Assembly: GCA_003524845.1 (NCBI GenBank)
Contig: DQGR01000063.1
Location: 1 to 6,128, forward strand
Reading direction: 5' to 3'
Source of the DNA: Patescibacteria group bacterium
GTDB taxonomy: Bacteria; Patescibacteriota; Microgenomatia; UBA10105
Length of the DNA: 6,128 bases
The notes beneath the pieces were generated by a model that saw nothing but the letters and a program-made list of their open reading frames with translations, was not told the DNA's origin and did no database searches. Shown one piece after another: positions 5,066-6,128 of this stretch (positions within the stretch are counted from its first letter, which is position 1; each line of letters starts with the position of its first letter). Made by a program: the position numbers and the translations under genes.

Positions 5066-5377
5066 AGAGTTTGTTTTGATTTTGGAATTTGTTATAAAAG
5101 ATTTTGTTTTGGTGATAAAAGCATTAAGTAATTTATGTGTTGTTTCGAGTTGATCATTTAATTCGTTGTAACTTTGTGGTTGTAAGTATCCCACGTCTCT
5201 AGCTATAAATAGTTGATTTTTTAATTCAGTTAATGATCCCGAGGCAAGATAATAGAACTGCACTTTTTCTTTATATGTTTGTCTTCCAAATCCTTCGGCG
5301 ATATTCGATGTGATTGAAGATGCCGCTCTTCGCCATACAATGAGATCTGTAAATAATGTAATTTTTGAATTATTCAT
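5057..5377 (-). CDS. Four-helix-bundle protein (S23 / 23S rRNA intervening-sequence family), helix 1 shortened
   Basis: The family core is clear: ITSNIAEGFGRQT at 22-34, the FYYLASGSLTELKNQL helix at 41-56, and IARDVGYL at 58-65. These proteins were first found in 23S rRNA intervening sequences and are common as stray genes in many bacteria; their role is unsettled. I choose ATG 5377 (106 residues). A TTG at 5389 is in frame but lies in the terminal repeat. In usual members about 30 residues separate the DLIVW motif from the RRAA-S-SNIAEG motif; here they are fused as DLIVWRRAASSITSN, implying an in-frame deletion that removes most of helix 1. The last residues repeat TNSKI twice and are encoded by the downstream terminal repeat. 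The gene sits in a 10-bp inverted repeat between guaA and add, which suggests a former insertion. It may be structurally compromised. Confidence 0.75.
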   Translation of the reverse strand: MNNSKITLFTDLIVWRRAASSITSNIAEGFGRQTYKEKVQFYYLASGSLTELKNQLFIARDVGYLQPQSYNELNDQLETTHKLLNAFITKTKSFITNSKIKTNSKI

Positions 5378-5387
5378 TCTAAAATCC

Positions 5388-5397
5388 AAAATCTAAC
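5388..5397 (-). repeat. Terminal inverted repeat, guaA side
   Basis: AAAATCTAAC is the partner of 5056-5065. It lies 11 bp upstream of the preferred ATG of the four-helix-bundle gene and 15 bases after the guaA stop. The A+T-rich make-up lowers the weight of a 10-bp match, but its placement exactly around one gene is notable. Confidence 0.65.
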
Positions 5398-5411
5398 TTC
5401 AAAGGTCTAAA

Positions 5412-6128
5412 CTACTCCCACCTGACTGTGGCCGGAGGTTTGCCGGTGATGTCGTAGACGACACGCGAGACGTCAGGCACTTCATTGACGATGCGCGAGG
5501 AGATTTTTTGCAATACTTCGTACGGAATTTTCGTCCACTCGACTGTCATTAAATCATTGGTATTGATCGAACGCACTGCCACGACTTCGGCAAAAGCCCG
5601 GCCATCGCCTTTGACCGCAGTTGAAAAAGCGCCGGTCATGACCGCAAAACACTCAAACACAGTTTCGTAAAGCCCGGCATGTTGCATTTCTTCAACCATA
5701 ATGGTGTCGGCTGTTATTACCTGTTCGAGCCGCTTTTCCGTCACTTCACCGATAATATTAATAGCGTGTCCGGGCCCGGGCCATGGTTGCTGCATGACGA
5801 TTTCTTCGGGGAGGCCAGAGCGCCTGCCAATCTCGCGCACTTCATCTTTATAATAGTTACGATTTGGTTCGAGCAGTGTGAGTTTCAGGCTTTTGGGTAA
5901 ACCACCAACATTGTGGTGCGATTTAATCCGCGATGCATGTTTGCTGCCTTTGGATTCGATCACGTCAGAATAAATCGTGCCTTGTGCGAGAAATGCTACT
6001 TCCGGATGTTTCGCAGCTGTTTCCTGAAAAATATCAACGTAAAGCTTGCCAATGATTTTGCGTTTGGCTTCTGGATCAATCACTCCTTTGAGCGCTCGCA
6101 AAAATCGCTCACGGGCGGGGACGATAGT
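5412..6128 (-). CDS. guaA: GMP synthase (glutamine-hydrolysing), C-terminal part; 5' end outside window
   Basis: Converts XMP to GMP using ATP and ammonia from glutamine, the step after GuaB. The frame is open to the window edge, giving 239 residues of an enzyme usually about 510-525 long. The glutaminase domain and the ATP-pyrophosphatase P-loop are not in view. Visible are the end of the ATP-pyrophosphatase domain (ERFLRALKGVIDPEAKRKIIG, then LAQGTIYSDVIES and SHHNVGGLP) and the dimerisation domain ending in the diagnostic VVYDITGKPPATVRWE. The usual PGPGLxxR stretch reads PGPGHAIN, so a normally basic residue is Asn. An internal TTG at 6101 is not the start, since homology continues upstream. 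The TAG stop at 5414-5412 is followed closely by the four-helix-bundle gene, consistent with one purine operon. Confidence 0.96.
   Translation of the reverse strand, partial: TIVPARERFLRALKGVIDPEAKRKIIGKLYVDIFQETAAKHPEVAFLAQGTIYSDVIESKGSKHASRIKSHHNVGGLPKSLKLTLLEPNRNYYKDEVREIGRRSGLPEEIVMQQPWPGPGHAINIIGEVTEKRLEQVITADTIMVEEMQHAGLYETVFECFAVMTGAFSTAVKGDGRAFAEVVAVRSINTNDLMTVEWTKIPYEVLQKISSRIVNEVPDVSRVVYDITGKPPATVRWE

Noticed and set aside
5378..5389. TTG start at 5389 for the four-helix-bundle gene
   Set aside because: The added codons fall within the terminal repeat and there is an ATG four codons later; no ribosome binding site favours the TTG.
5485..5900. Two plus-strand open frames across guaA
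   Set aside because: They are antisense to conserved GMP synthase coding sequence; compositional shadows only.

Overview
Every convincing gene in this 6.1 kb window lies on the minus strand, so the order of transcription is from high to low coordinates: guaA (3' part only) -> a four-helix-bundle S23-type gene -> add-like deaminase -> guaB -> mntA-hepT toxin-antitoxin pair -> class I methyltransferase -> nucleoside-diphosphate-kinase-like gene -> small unknown gene. The backbone is purine interconversion. The deaminase turns adenosine into inosine, GuaB oxidises IMP to XMP, and GuaA aminates XMP to GMP. No de novo purine synthesis gene is visible. A salvage-based guanine nucleotide set, an IMP dehydrogenase without CBS domains, a stray S23-type gene between metabolic genes, low-complexity spacers and start codons with little or no Shine-Dalgarno sequence together resemble a small-genome bacterium of the Patescibacteria/CPR type. 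That assignment is inference. TGA ends the two most downstream genes, so a recoded-UGA lineage is unlikely.

Region 5056-6128: guaA ends at 5412. After a short AT-rich stretch comes a four-helix-bundle gene bounded by a 10-bp inverted repeat, and its stop codon lies one base from the add start. The gene looks shortened by about 30 residues in helix 1. Region 3907-4055: a 135-bp low-complexity spacer of GATAGAC/AAAATAG-like words, able to form a long imperfect hairpin, separates add from guaB.

Region 2040-3906 holds the most interesting structure. The last 42 bp of guaB (13 codons plus stop) occur twice with perfect identity: once as the real gene end (2809-2850) and once as an orphan fragment (2040-2081). 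The two copies are 769 bp apart and enclose exactly the mntA-hepT pair. This is the signature of site-specific integration into the 3' end of guaB with the host gene rebuilt. The orphan copy also carries a perfect 7-bp arm / 7-nt spacer / 7-bp arm inverted repeat shaped like a tyrosine-recombinase core site. No recombinase gene is present, so the unit would be a very small non-autonomous toxin-antitoxin cassette. Its own extended -10 box lies immediately after the rebuilt guaB stop.

Region 1-2039: the methyltransferase and the NDK-like gene each have a TATAAT-like box only a few bases before the start codon, suggesting leaderless or nearly leaderless mRNAs. The NDK-like gene keeps all the catalytic residues of the family but has an unusual N-terminal extension. 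It overlaps the final 93-residue gene of unknown function by 4 bp. The 166-bp gap at 978-1143 and the 80-bp gap at 1960-2039 show nothing convincing beyond the -10 boxes; no tRNA, CRISPR array or strong rho-independent terminator was found by eye.
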